Assembly (NCBI GenBank): GCA_002369135.1
Contig: DFEY01000001.1
Location: 62,001 to 126,000, forward strand
From: Lachnospira sp. UBA3790
GTDB lineage: Bacteria > Bacillota > Clostridia > Lachnospirales > Lachnospiraceae
Reading direction: 5' to 3'
DNA length: 64,000 nt
Shown here: positions 52,573 to 60,619 of the stretch, one piece after another
Numbering within the stretch: the stretch's first letter is position 1
Layout: each line of letters starts with the position of its first letter
Position numbers and translations under genes: made by a program
Notes under the pieces: generated by a model
What the model was told of the DNA's origin: nothing
Seen by the model: the letters and a program-made list of their open reading frames with translations, nothing else
Databases searched by the model: none

Positions 52573-54027
52573 ATGGCAGCGGTAGATCGCTTGTACTTGG
52601 AATTACTGTTTGTGGGAGCATTATTGCTAGTTATTTTGTTAGTAAATAATATTTTCCTTTACAAACAAAAAATTACAGATTATATCTCACGCATGACTAT
52701 TGCTGGAATAGTTATGTGTGCGTTTGAGATTGCCTGGATGATGGTGAGTGAACATCCTGAGATTAATACAGTGGCTTATATAGCTGGCTGTGGATATTGT
52801 ATTTCATTTGTTCTTTTCGTTGCATTTTTGAACCGATATTTAATTGATAGAATTGGAATCGAAATCAATAGAACAAGACTTGTCATAGGGTACATAATAC
52901 CTGTAATAGTTTTTGCGCTGCTATGTATAAGCACACCTTGGACACACCTATTGTTTAAAATGACTGAGACGGGGCAAGTACAGGAGATGATATTGTTTGA
53001 AACATTGTTCGTGGGTTTATTGTATTTTTATGTATTCTCTCCAATTTTATTAGCAATATATTTTCTTACAATCGGCAAAAAGAAAAGACCTAAAAATGGA
53101 GAGATACCTGCCAGTTTATTTGTGTTTTGTATAATGACCCCTATATTATATTGGTTGGAAGAATTAATCCTCGGAGAAAAATTAAGTAATTATGAAAACC
53201 TATCTTTGCCAGTGTCAATAGCTCTTGTTTATTTAGTTACTAATGTCAGTACCCATACTGTTTTAAAAAGTAGGGCAAAGGTAGAAGCAATAGAGACAGA
53301 TCTTCGCATTGCATCCAAAATACAAACAGATGCCTTGCCACCAACCACACCAGAGTTCGACAAATATTTAAATATAGACATGAAATGTTGCTTGAACACC
53401 GCCAAAGAAGTAGGTGGCGATTTTTACGATTACTTTTTTATTGATGAAAATCGTATGTGCTTTTTAATAGCAGATGTCTCCGGCAAAGGAACCCCAGCTG
53501 CACTATTTATGATGACAGCCAAAACGATTATTAAAGATTATGCACTTTTTAAAGAGAGCACATCAGAAATACTAAATGAAGCTAACATTAGACTTTGCGA
53601 AAATAATAAAGAGAGCATGTTTGCTACTGTTTGGATAGGAATATTGGATATCCGCACTATGACATTACAATATACTAATGCTGGACATAATTATCCTATA
53701 CTTCAACGAAAGGGTAAGGGTTGTGAAGAACTAGAGACAGTTCACGGCTTAATGCTTGCAGCTTTTGAAAACACCCAATATAATCAAAGTGAGATACATC
53801 TGGAAAAGGGAGATAGATTGTTACTCTACACTGACGGCGCCACAGAAGCTCATAATAAGGATAATGAATTGTATGGTGTAGATAGAGTAGAAAGAATGCT
53901 AGAGGATACAAGAGATTGTTCGGGAGAAACTACGTTAGATAGAATGGTGGAGAACATCAATACTTTTGCAAAAGGCGTCTCACAGTTTGACGATATTACA
54001 ATGGTAATTATTTCCATTAAAGAATAG
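52573..54027 (+). CDS. Membrane PP2C (SpoIIE/RsbU-type) phosphatase
   Basis: This 484-aa protein has an N-terminal region with about seven hydrophobic segments (1-225) and a cytoplasmic SpoIIE-type domain (about 235-484). Metal-binding and core motifs are EVGGDFYDY, IADVSGKGTPAALF, TNAGHNYPIL, LYTDGATEAHN and FDDITMVII. It should dephosphorylate the STAS protein encoded 9 bases downstream. The membrane part may receive the signal, perhaps from the transporters. GGAAGGAG lies 8 bases before the ATG. Confidence 0.9.
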   Translation: MAAVDRLYLELLFVGALLLVILLVNNIFLYKQKITDYISRMTIAGIVMCAFEIAWMMVSEHPEINTVAYIAGCGYCISFVLFVAFLNRYLIDRIGIEINRTRLVIGYIIPVIVFALLCISTPWTHLLFKMTETGQVQEMILFETLFVGLLYFYVFSPILLAIYFLTIGKKKRPKNGEIPASLFVFCIMTPILYWLEELILGEKLSNYENLSLPVSIALVYLVTNVSTHTVLKSRAKVEAIETDLRIASKIQTDALPPTTPEFDKYLNIDMKCCLNTAKEVGGDFYDYFFIDENRMCFLIADVSGKGTPAALFMMTAKTIIKDYALFKESTSEILNEANIRLCENNKESMFATVWIGILDIRTMTLQYTNAGHNYPILQRKGKGCEELETVHGLMLAAFENTQYNQSEIHLEKGDRLLLYTDGATEAHNKDNELYGVDRVERMLEDTRDCSGETTLDRMVENINTFAKGVSQFDDITMVIISIKE

Positions 54028-54036
54028 GAGAAAAAA

Positions 54037-54336
54037 ATGAATTTAACAACAGAAAAAAATGGGGAAGAATTAATTGTTCACTTGTCAGGAGAACTTAACA
54101 CAGTAACTGCACCAGAATTGAAAGATCTTTTAAATGAAAAATTAAGTGGAGTGAAAGACTTAACATTAGATTTTGCTGAGTGCGACTACGTATCCTCTGC
54201 TGGAATACGTGTCCTTCTTGCTACTTATAAGCAACTTAAGGAAGAAGATGGAACAATGAAGCTTACTAATGTGGGTGAATTTTTTATGAAAGTGTTGAAA
54301 GATACATGCCTGGATGCTGTGTTTGAAGTGGTATAG
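54037..54336 (+). CDS. STAS-domain anti-sigma factor antagonist
   Basis: This 99-aa SpoIIAA/RsbV-like protein has the sequence LTLDFAECDYVSSAGIRVLL with phospho-acceptor Ser54 in the DxxSSAG motif. It is the last gene of the operon and the natural substrate of the phosphatase at 52573. No sigma factor gene is linked, so the final target may be the HATPase domain of transporter 2 or a sigma/anti-sigma pair elsewhere. Confidence 0.93.
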   Translation: MNLTTEKNGEELIVHLSGELNTVTAPELKDLLNEKLSGVKDLTLDFAECDYVSSAGIRVLLATYKQLKEEDGTMKLTNVGEFFMKVLKDTCLDAVFEVV

Positions 54337-54382
54337 GACATCAATAGTTGCAATTCAGTATTAATAAATAATCAAAAAACAG

Positions 54383-54406
54383 AAGGAAGGGATAGAACCC
54401 TTCCTT
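54383..54406. terminator. Terminator after the STAS gene (left repeat copy)
   Basis: A 9-bp stem AAGGAAGGG / CCCTTCCTT with loop ATAGAA. It is a diverged copy of the VOC-gene terminator at 58677 and belongs to the left direct repeat. Confidence 0.6.
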
Positions 54407-54418
54407 GAATTATGTTTA

Positions 54419-54535
54419 TCAGTCTTTCTTATGCTCTGTAAGAGTAATTGCAAATCCAGATGGTGAAATCAACAGTGTTGATAGAGCCGACTTTGTTTCT
54501 GTCACTTTGTCACCACGTGGATCTACATAACCACG
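54419..54535 (-). pseudogene. VOC-gene 3' fragment (38 codons plus stop)
   Basis: On the minus strand this encodes the last 38 residues of the VOC protein at 58713 (RGYVDPRGDKV... to ...LTEHKKD) with its stop codon. The 5' part is missing and no start codon or ribosome binding site is present, so it is a remnant. Together with the following stretch to 54646 it fills the 310-base gap behind the STAS gene. Confidence 0.85.
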
Positions 54536-54582
54536 TAGTTTATTAATGAAAAATTGTATAGCTTGGTTTCAAAAACTAAAAT

Positions 54583-54611
54583 TTGACGCACTATTAGAAA
54601 AATGATACCAT
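54583..54611 (+). promoter_or_regulatory. Promoter of the secreted cassette
   Basis: TTGACG (54583-54588), 17 bp and TACCAT (54606-54611), with an extended TGA before the -10. It lies just inside the left repeat, 41 bases before the first gene. Confidence 0.5.
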
Positions 54612-54652
54612 TGTAGTAATGCATTTAAACTAGATAAAAAGGAGAATTGATT

Positions 54653-56299
54653 ATGAAAAAAAGAGTATTAGCTATCATACTTTTAGCAACAGTTCTGTTC
54701 TCCAACATAAGTATTGGTACAGTAGATACTTATGCTGCGGATGGAACAGTAAAAATATTTTTGGGAGATAGTGATACACCAAGACATCATAAAGCCATTG
54801 AAGAAGGTGGTCTAAGTGAATATTTAACATTTGAGTTAAACGATGGAAAAGTCAAGAGTAGCTCTTTTGCTAGCAGTAATACTAGTTTGTTCAAAATTGA
54901 AATGATTAATGGCAAAACATATATTAGAGGAATAAAAGAAGGAACAGGTTATGTAATATTAACTGTAATTAACGATGAGAATAAAACGTTTAGAGAAAGA
55001 TTATTTATCTCGATATATAAGAAAGTTGAAACGTGTATTGGTATATTGAATAAGACTGCAGATGGCTATAGAGGGGCTTCTGATAATGCTGATGTTGAGA
55101 AAGAGGATGCTAAGGGTAAAATAACTAAGAATACCAAGGTTGATATAGGTGCTTCATGCTCAAATTATTACTTAATTAGAACGAAAGATGGAAGAGTGTT
55201 TGACGATAACCTAGATACAGCATTTGTAAAAAAGAAGGATTTAAATATCCCAATTTCTGTGGTTAAATTAAATAAAAATAATTTAGAAATGAAAGTTGGC
55301 GATGATTACAGGTTGTCGGCTAGTATTTTACCAGGAATAACAACAGAGAATAAAACGATCAAATGGTCTTCAAGTAATAAAAAAGTAGTTGTAGTATATT
55401 CAGATGGAAATATTTATGCTAAAAAAAGTGGAGTGGCAACTATTTATGCAAAGGGTGGCAGTGTAACCAATGGTTGTAAAATAATTGTGCAAAATAATCC
55501 TACTAGTAAAACAACATCACTAAACACTAAGGGTAAAAAAATAAAAGTAAAAGGGAAAACCGGAATTAAACCTAAATATAGATATGCCTTTTTAAATAAT
55601 GACGCAGCATTTGGGGATAAGTATAAACTTAGCAATAAACTAATAAACAAACTAGCTAAAAAACTCGTAAAAGCTAAGTATTATTCAAAAATTAAAGATG
55701 CTAAAAAAGCAATTAAAAGAGCTTTAAACGGAAATAGGAAAGATAAAGAGAAGCGCTGGAAATGGAAAGGTTCCTGTTATGGGATGGCGATAACTACTGC
55801 TTTAAATAAAAAGAAACAGATTAATGTCAGAAAATATACTAAGAGTAAAGGAAAAGGGCATCAAATTAATAAAGTTTCAAAACCCAAAACGAACAAAATA
55901 ACTGCATATATAATTAACTATTATCACGCTTCACAAGTAGGAGTAGAAAGATACAAAATCATTCATGGTTCAAATGATGAAATGGAATTAAAGAAACTTG
56001 TTAAAAATGCTAAGAAAAAATATATGGAAAGCTTTGCTTTTCATATGAATGAGAAAAAAACAAATAAAAGTGCAGGTAGCCATAGAATATTATTGCTAGG
56101 CTATTCTAAAAAGAAAAGTAACAAAAAATGGCATGCAATTAAGTGCTATGATAATTTTTATTCATTATCAAATAGATATGTGTATATTAGTAAAAAATAT
56201 AATGAAATAAGAGTACAGGGATGGTCGAGAAAACATTCAATATGGGGATTTGAATCTTCTACAGATTTTTCTAAATATTCGAAAATAAAGATAGATTAA
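54653..56299 (+). CDS. Secreted Big_2 protein with papain-like cysteine-peptidase domain
   Basis: This 548-aa protein has signal peptide MKKRVLAIILLATVLFSNIS with cleavage near AYA/A (about residue 28). A beta-rich part follows, then a Big_2 domain (about 200-285: LEMKVGDDYRLSASILPG, WSSSNKKVVVVYSDGNIYAK) and a basic linker. The C-terminal domain has KWKGSCYGMAITTAL (Cys375), AGSHRILLLGY (His477) and KCYDNFY (Asn501). The Cys-His-Asn order and the GSCxGMA motif resemble papain-fold (C1-like) peptidases. ATG at 54653 is preferred because AAGGAG lies 8 bases upstream. It is the first gene of the repeat-bounded cassette. Peptidase activity is inferred only. Confidence 0.7.
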   Translation: MKKRVLAIILLATVLFSNISIGTVDTYAADGTVKIFLGDSDTPRHHKAIEEGGLSEYLTFELNDGKVKSSSFASSNTSLFKIEMINGKTYIRGIKEGTGYVILTVINDENKTFRERLFISIYKKVETCIGILNKTADGYRGASDNADVEKEDAKGKITKNTKVDIGASCSNYYLIRTKDGRVFDDNLDTAFVKKKDLNIPISVVKLNKNNLEMKVGDDYRLSASILPGITTENKTIKWSSSNKKVVVVYSDGNIYAKKSGVATIYAKGGSVTNGCKIIVQNNPTSKTTSLNTKGKKIKVKGKTGIKPKYRYAFLNNDAAFGDKYKLSNKLINKLAKKLVKAKYYSKIKDAKKAIKRALNGNRKDKEKRWKWKGSCYGMAITTALNKKKQINVRKYTKSKGKGHQINKVSKPKTNKITAYIINYYHASQVGVERYKIIHGSNDEMELKKLVKNAKKKYMESFAFHMNEKKTNKSAGSHRILLLGYSKKKSNKKWHAIKCYDNFYSLSNRYVYISKKYNEIRVQGWSRKHSIWGFESSTDFSKYSKIKID

Positions 56300-56325
56300 A
56301 CATAAAAAGGGAGAGTGTGTTAATA

Positions 56326-57597
56326 ATGTTAATAATAAAGAGATATAGAAAGATATTAAGTATGATATGTGTGCTAACAATTATTGTGTCATTGATTGTT
56401 GGATTGGATAGCGATGCAAAGTCAGATGCGTTTGAAAAAGTAACTATTACATTCAACTTAGAGACTACAATGAAAATAACAAATTCGGAAGGAGAAACTC
56501 TTACTATTAATGGAGATACTTTTGGAGATGTCTCAGGGACTATGGATATTCTGGAAGATAAAACATTATATTATCAGCCTTCTTACCTTCGACAGTTACT
56601 TGTACGCAAGAGCGACACATATATAATAGAGCAAACAAATGAAGGTTCAAATTATATTGCTATAGATGAAAGTGAGTATGGTGGTTTTGTTAGTTTTAAT
56701 ACAGGTGACAAATGCAAGGCGGTGGTAAAGTTTTTCCCACAGTCTGAAGTAATGCTAGAAGGAGAGAAACAATTATATAGTATTGACGCCTGGCTAACCG
56801 AAAAATCTGCAGACTATGAGATAAGTGGAATGCTATATAAACCTATTTCCTTAAAAGAAGAAAAAAATAAACTAACCGTTACAGGAGCGTTAGGAAAAAC
56901 TGATGTTTCAGTAGATGCTCTTGATGGTAAGTTTATTACTGAAGGTACATACTATCTTTTTGGCGAAGAAACAGTGCTAGGTTACAACGATAAGCGTGCA
57001 TTTGTAAAAAATGCAGCTAAGATAAACAGCAAATATACAAAAAGGCCAGTTGGATTATATGTTCGTCCAGTTAATAATAACAAAAATATGTTTTTAAGCT
57101 GGACTAAAGTTATAAAAGCTCATAGTTATATAGTTTATAGAAAGAAACATGCTTCGAAAAAATATAAAAAAGTAGCCATTAGAAATGGAAGAGAAACCAA
57201 TTATTATATTACAGATATAAAAGATAATGGAATATATGAATATAAAGTATTGGCAAAAACTAAGAAAAATGGCAAGGGTAAAAAGATTGGTAAACTTAGT
57301 TATGGAGTTAAAGCGGTACCATTAACCAATAACAAAGGAAATGCTATATCAGTGTGTATAAATAAAGGATCTTTGTCACTAAAAAAAGGAAAGAAAAAGA
57401 CAATAAAAGCTCAAATCATACAGGGTGAAAAAACTCTGTTAGATAGGAAAATACGTTGGATTTCATCAAATAATAAAATTGCTAAAGTGAATAAAAAAAC
57501 AGGAAAGATTTTGGCTGCAAAAAAAGGGAAGTGTAAGATTTGGGCAAAGGCTCATAACGGAAAAAATAGTAATAAGATAGCCGTTAAAGTGCATTAA
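56326..57597 (+). CDS. Secreted Fn3-like/Big_2 Lys-rich protein
   Basis: This 423-aa protein has a signal peptide or anchor (MLIIKRYRKILSMICVLTII, to about residue 30) and a beta-rich N-terminal part. A Fn3-like domain (about 240-330: LSWTKVIKAHSYIVYRKKHA) and a C-terminal Big_2 domain (about 340-423: SLKKGKKKTIKAQIIQ, ISSNNKIAKVNKKTGKILA) follow. No catalytic motif is seen. The start is uncertain: AAGGGAG lies 12 bases before ATG 56326 and 3 before GTG 56317. It is co-transcribed with the papain-like gene and followed by a terminator. Confidence 0.7.
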   Translation: MLIIKRYRKILSMICVLTIIVSLIVGLDSDAKSDAFEKVTITFNLETTMKITNSEGETLTINGDTFGDVSGTMDILEDKTLYYQPSYLRQLLVRKSDTYIIEQTNEGSNYIAIDESEYGGFVSFNTGDKCKAVVKFFPQSEVMLEGEKQLYSIDAWLTEKSADYEISGMLYKPISLKEEKNKLTVTGALGKTDVSVDALDGKFITEGTYYLFGEETVLGYNDKRAFVKNAAKINSKYTKRPVGLYVRPVNNNKNMFLSWTKVIKAHSYIVYRKKHASKKYKKVAIRNGRETNYYITDIKDNGIYEYKVLAKTKKNGKGKKIGKLSYGVKAVPLTNNKGNAISVCINKGSLSLKKGKKKTIKAQIIQGEKTLLDRKIRWISSNNKIAKVNKKTGKILAAKKGKCKIWAKAHNGKNSNKIAVKVH

Positions 57598-57622
57598 TAA
57601 TTTTCTTGGTATGAGAGAAACC

Positions 57623-57657
57623 GAGTAGAGATTCTTCATAGAATCTCTACTCTTTTA
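57623..57657 (+). terminator. Terminator inside the secreted cassette
   Basis: A 12-bp perfect stem GAGTAGAGATTC / GAATCTCTACTC with loop TTCATA, then TTTTAT. Confidence 0.88.
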
Positions 57658-57699
57658 TATTGTTGAAAAAAGGAAAATGAGGGTATAAAATGATGTCAT

Positions 57700-58632
57700 A
57701 TGAATTTAAAGATACATCGTATGAAAAGGGTAAAAAATGCAAAAGGTTATATTATCTACCGCAATGGTAAAAAGTTAAAGACTATAAAGAAAGGCAAAAC
57801 CTTAAAATATACAGATAAAAAAGTTAAATATAAGAAAATATACAAATATTATATAAAAAGTTATACAAAAGCATCTGAGGGAAGAGTAAAAAGTAAAAAA
57901 TCTTTTACAATTAGAGTAAAGGTTTGTAAGAAGAAATATAAAAAACAAAATGTTAGAGATATTACATTTTATAGTTTGAGTCATAATCCAATGACATATG
58001 GCGAAAAGGAAGATATTGATATAAATGTTTGGGGGAAATATGATAAAAAACCGCTTATAAAAAAAGTGAAATGGTATTCTTCTAATGAATCTTTGGCAAC
58101 AGTTGACAGTAAAGGAGTAGTTACAGTAAACCAAAAGCGAAAAAACGGTATAGTAAAAATATATGCAATAGCTCATAATGGTTATCGTGAATATAAAAAA
58201 ATAAAAATCGTAGACATGATGCGTCCAACCAAATTTGAGAAGGATGTATATATAAGCAAGTTTATGGATCCTTTACTAAAAGAGCATTTGAAAGACACAC
58301 AGGATATTGCATCTTATTTCATGTATGGTAAACCAAATACTAAAGTAAAGTATGAACTGGGGACTACTGTTGAAGAGCAATTGAAAGAAACACCTAAAAC
58401 TGAAATAGACGAAAATATAAAAAAGAAAATATACATGCTTGTGATCAACGAAAGTTATACGATAGAAGTTAAGGGAGACCATATAGTGTTTAGTACCAAT
58501 GAGTACTTTACAGATGGATATATAGAATATAGAGTGGCTGTTGCCTTTAATCAGAAAAGAGCAGAAAGTTTAAGTTATACAACCTATGTGCCATGTGCGC
58601 CTAGATGGTTTTATGATGAAGTTGATCATTAA
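57700..58632 (+). pseudogene. 5'-truncated Fn3-like/Big_2 protein gene
   Basis: A 310-codon frame begins inside a Fn3-like domain (RMKRVKNAKGYIIYRNGKKL) and lacks the signal peptide its neighbours have. A Big_2 domain (about 85-170: VKWYSSNESLATVDSKGVVT) and an unrecognised C-terminal domain of about 130 residues follow. The only fair ribosome binding site (GAGGG) serves an ATG at 57690 in a different frame that stops after 26 codons. It therefore looks like a truncated or frameshifted copy, although an intracellular product from the ATG at 57700 cannot be excluded. Confidence 0.6.
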
Positions 58633-58676
58633 GTATGACATAACGATGTTGTGTTTCAAATGGAAGAAACAATAAA

Positions 58677-58701
58677 AAGGAAGGGTTAAAACCCTTCCTT
58701 T
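58677..58701. terminator. Terminator at the VOC 3' end
   Basis: An 11-bp stem AAGGAAGGGTT / AACCCTTCCTT with a 2-base loop AA. It serves the minus-strand VOC gene and possibly the cassette on +. Confidence 0.7.
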
Positions 58702-58829
58702 AATTATGTTTATCAGTCTTTCTTATGCTCTGTAAGAGTAATTGCAAATCCAGATGGTGAAATCAACAGTGTTGATAGAGCCGACTTTGTTTCTGTCACT
58801 TTGTCACCACGTGGATCTACATAACCACG
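58677..58829. repeat. Right 153-bp direct repeat (VOC 3' end plus terminator)
   Basis: The intact partner of the repeat at 54383-54535. This copy is part of the complete VOC gene. See the left repeat for the alignment. Confidence 0.85.
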
Positions 58830-59084
58830 AGACGTAAAGAATTCATAAGCTTCGTTGAAATTGTCCACATTAATGCTAACACTAGTTAAATCTTGAGGAA
58901 TAGTCTCTGAACTAGCAACGTTGATTACGTGTCCTTCAACATCTTTAAGGTTGTAGTTAGTGTTCTTTCCGCCTTCTATATCTGCCTTTGTGTGACGACA
59001 TTCGAAACCGAGTTCCTCAAAAAGCTGTTTAATGTTTTCTGCATCCTGGCTAACGATTAGTGGACGTAGTCCTGTGATTTTCAT
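58713..59084 (-). CDS. VOC-superfamily (glyoxalase-like) small protein
   Basis: This 123-aa protein has the paired beta-alpha-beta-beta-beta pattern of VOC proteins (MKITGLRPLIVSQDAENIKQ; SVSINVDNFNEAYEFFTSRG; LLISPSGFAITLTEHKKD). The usual metal ligands are not obvious, so it may bind a small molecule instead of acting as a glyoxalase. AGGAGAGG on the minus strand precedes the start. It overlaps the end of the MATE gene behind it by 35 bases. Its last 38 codons are duplicated at 54419-54535. Confidence 0.8.
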   Translation of the reverse strand: MKITGLRPLIVSQDAENIKQLFEELGFECRHTKADIEGGKNTNYNLKDVEGHVINVASSETIPQDLTSVSINVDNFNEAYEFFTSRGYVDPRGDKVTETKSALSTLLISPSGFAITLTEHKKD

Positions 59085-60453
59085 ATTGGTCCTCTCCTTT
59101 CTTATTAATTATTTTTATAGTTTTCCACTTACCCATCTTATACCTAATCACACTAAATGTTCCGTTCAAAAGCCAAGTAATACCAGTTGCATAGAAGCAA
59201 CCGTACATTCCAATAAAAGGAATAAGAGTAAGTGGATAAGTAAACAATATTCTACCTATACATTCAACGATACCGGTATAAACCGAAAAGGCTGCATCGC
59301 CCGCACCGTTCATAACATTTCTTGTTGGGTAAATCATTCCCAAGAAGAAGTAGAATGCAGATGTTATTCTAAGTCCGTCTACAGCGTACTTCAAAGTCTG
59401 CGCGTCTTTGCCAAACATTGAAACAATCGGCTCTGTGAAGACCCAGAATACAAAAATAATAATTGCGGCAAAGATAAAGTTCATAATGTTTGCGCTTTTG
59501 AATCCGCGCTGAACTCTGTCGTATCTGCCCGCGCCAATATTCTGCCCAGTGTAAGATGCCATGGCCGCACCCAGCGAAATAAATGGCTGCTGAACAAGCG
59601 ACTCAATTCGTCCAACGATAGTGAACGCAGTCGTAAACACAGCACCGTAGCTGTTAACAATTCCCTGAAGCACGATTAGCGAGAATGCAATCATAGAGTT
59701 TTGAAGTGCAACAGGAACTCCAAGTCTTAGAGTCTTTCTAACAGTAGTGCCGTTTGGCTTCAAATGATTTTTGCTAAGTTTGAAATACGAATTAGTCTTT
59801 CTCGCATACACGATACAAAGCACTGCCGAAATGTAATGTGAAATAACTGTTCCCAAGGCTACACCAAACACACCCATTGGAATTACTAGAACGAATAGCA
59901 AATCCAAAACGACATTCATAATACAAGATATAATCAAGAAAATGAGAGGTGATTTCGAATCCCCCAAAGCTCTAAGTACACTAGAAGTACCATTGTAAAA
60001 TCCCATTCCAAGCGCACCTAATGATATCATTCTCAAATACAAGACCGCGTCATCCAAAATCTTTGGATCGGTCTGCATAAGTGTAAGTACCGGCCTTGCC
60101 AAAAAGAAGCCCAAGGAAAAGACTACGAGAGATGCCACAAATATAACGCTAATGCCAGTACCAATAGTCTCTTTTACTTTATCTTTGTTGCCCGCGCCAA
60201 AGTGCTGGGAAATAATGATTCCAATGCCGACCGAGAGTCCTCCCATCAAAGAAAAGAAGAAGAACACCAAAGAGTTAGTCGTTCCGATAGCTCCTAGGGC
60301 ATGCGAACTAACATAGTTGCCGACCACTATGGAATCTACTAAATTATATAGTTGTTGAAAGACATTTCCTATAAATAAGGGAACCGCAAACTTAAGCAAA
60401 AGTTTGTATGGGGTCCCCTTTGTCATGTCTTTTATAAATCGATCTTTCGCCAA
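59050..60453 (-). CDS. MATE-family transporter 3
   Basis: This 467-aa membrane protein has 12 hydrophobic segments and typical MATE features (MTKGTPYKLLLKFAVPLFIG; LYNLVDSIVVGNYVSSHALG; the second-half LGAAMASYTGQNIGAGRYDR). It begins with TTG at 60453, supported by GGGAG 8 bases upstream; the ATG at 60426 has no ribosome binding site. The C-terminal tail runs into the VOC gene. It is of the NorM/DinF-like group and more typical than the two at 49470 and 50817, with no added domain. Confidence 0.9.
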   Translation of the reverse strand: MAKDRFIKDMTKGTPYKLLLKFAVPLFIGNVFQQLYNLVDSIVVGNYVSSHALGAIGTTNSLVFFFFSLMGGLSVGIGIIISQHFGAGNKDKVKETIGTGISVIFVASLVVFSLGFFLARPVLTLMQTDPKILDDAVLYLRMISLGALGMGFYNGTSSVLRALGDSKSPLIFLIISCIMNVVLDLLFVLVIPMGVFGVALGTVISHYISAVLCIVYARKTNSYFKLSKNHLKPNGTTVRKTLRLGVPVALQNSMIAFSLIVLQGIVNSYGAVFTTAFTIVGRIESLVQQPFISLGAAMASYTGQNIGAGRYDRVQRGFKSANIMNFIFAAIIIFVFWVFTEPIVSMFGKDAQTLKYAVDGLRITSAFYFFLGMIYPTRNVMNGAGDAAFSVYTGIVECIGRILFTYPLTLIPFIGMYGCFYATGITWLLNGTFSVIRYKMGKWKTIKIINKKGEDQYENHRTTSTNR

Positions 60454-60535
60454 AACAATTTCTCCCGAAATAATTCATACTAGTATCTTATTTTTTAATA
60501 ATAGAATTTTCAAGTAGCTTTTTTCGGGTAGTTAT

Positions 60536-60564
60536 TTAAGTTTATAGCGGTTTTTTGTTATAAT
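60536..60564 (+). promoter_or_regulatory. Promoter of the exported aminotransferase-like gene
   Basis: TTAAGT (60536-60541, weak), 17 bp and TATAAT (60559-60564), 55 bases before the ATG. Confidence 0.45.
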
Positions 60565-60619
60565 AAGAATAACTATGAGAACGAATATAGAATTAAATAA
60601 AGTTTCGAGGAGGAATGAA

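Larger units (their letters stand above)
54383..54535. repeat. Left 153-bp direct repeat (copy of VOC 3' end plus terminator)
   Basis: Matches 58677-58829 at a constant offset of 4294 bases. The last about 118 bases are identical by eye, and three mismatches lie in the first 40. Identity stops sharply at 54535. The repeats bound a block of three secreted-protein genes, which suggests insertion with duplication of the VOC 3' end. Confidence 0.85.

Noticed and set aside
597..53490. Frequent word CGGCAAAG / CGCCAAAG across many genes as an uptake or Chi-like signal
   Set aside because: The occurrences are mostly in frame as Gly-Lys or Ala-Lys codon pairs, so codon-pair preference explains them better; counts against a codon-shuffled control were not possible here.
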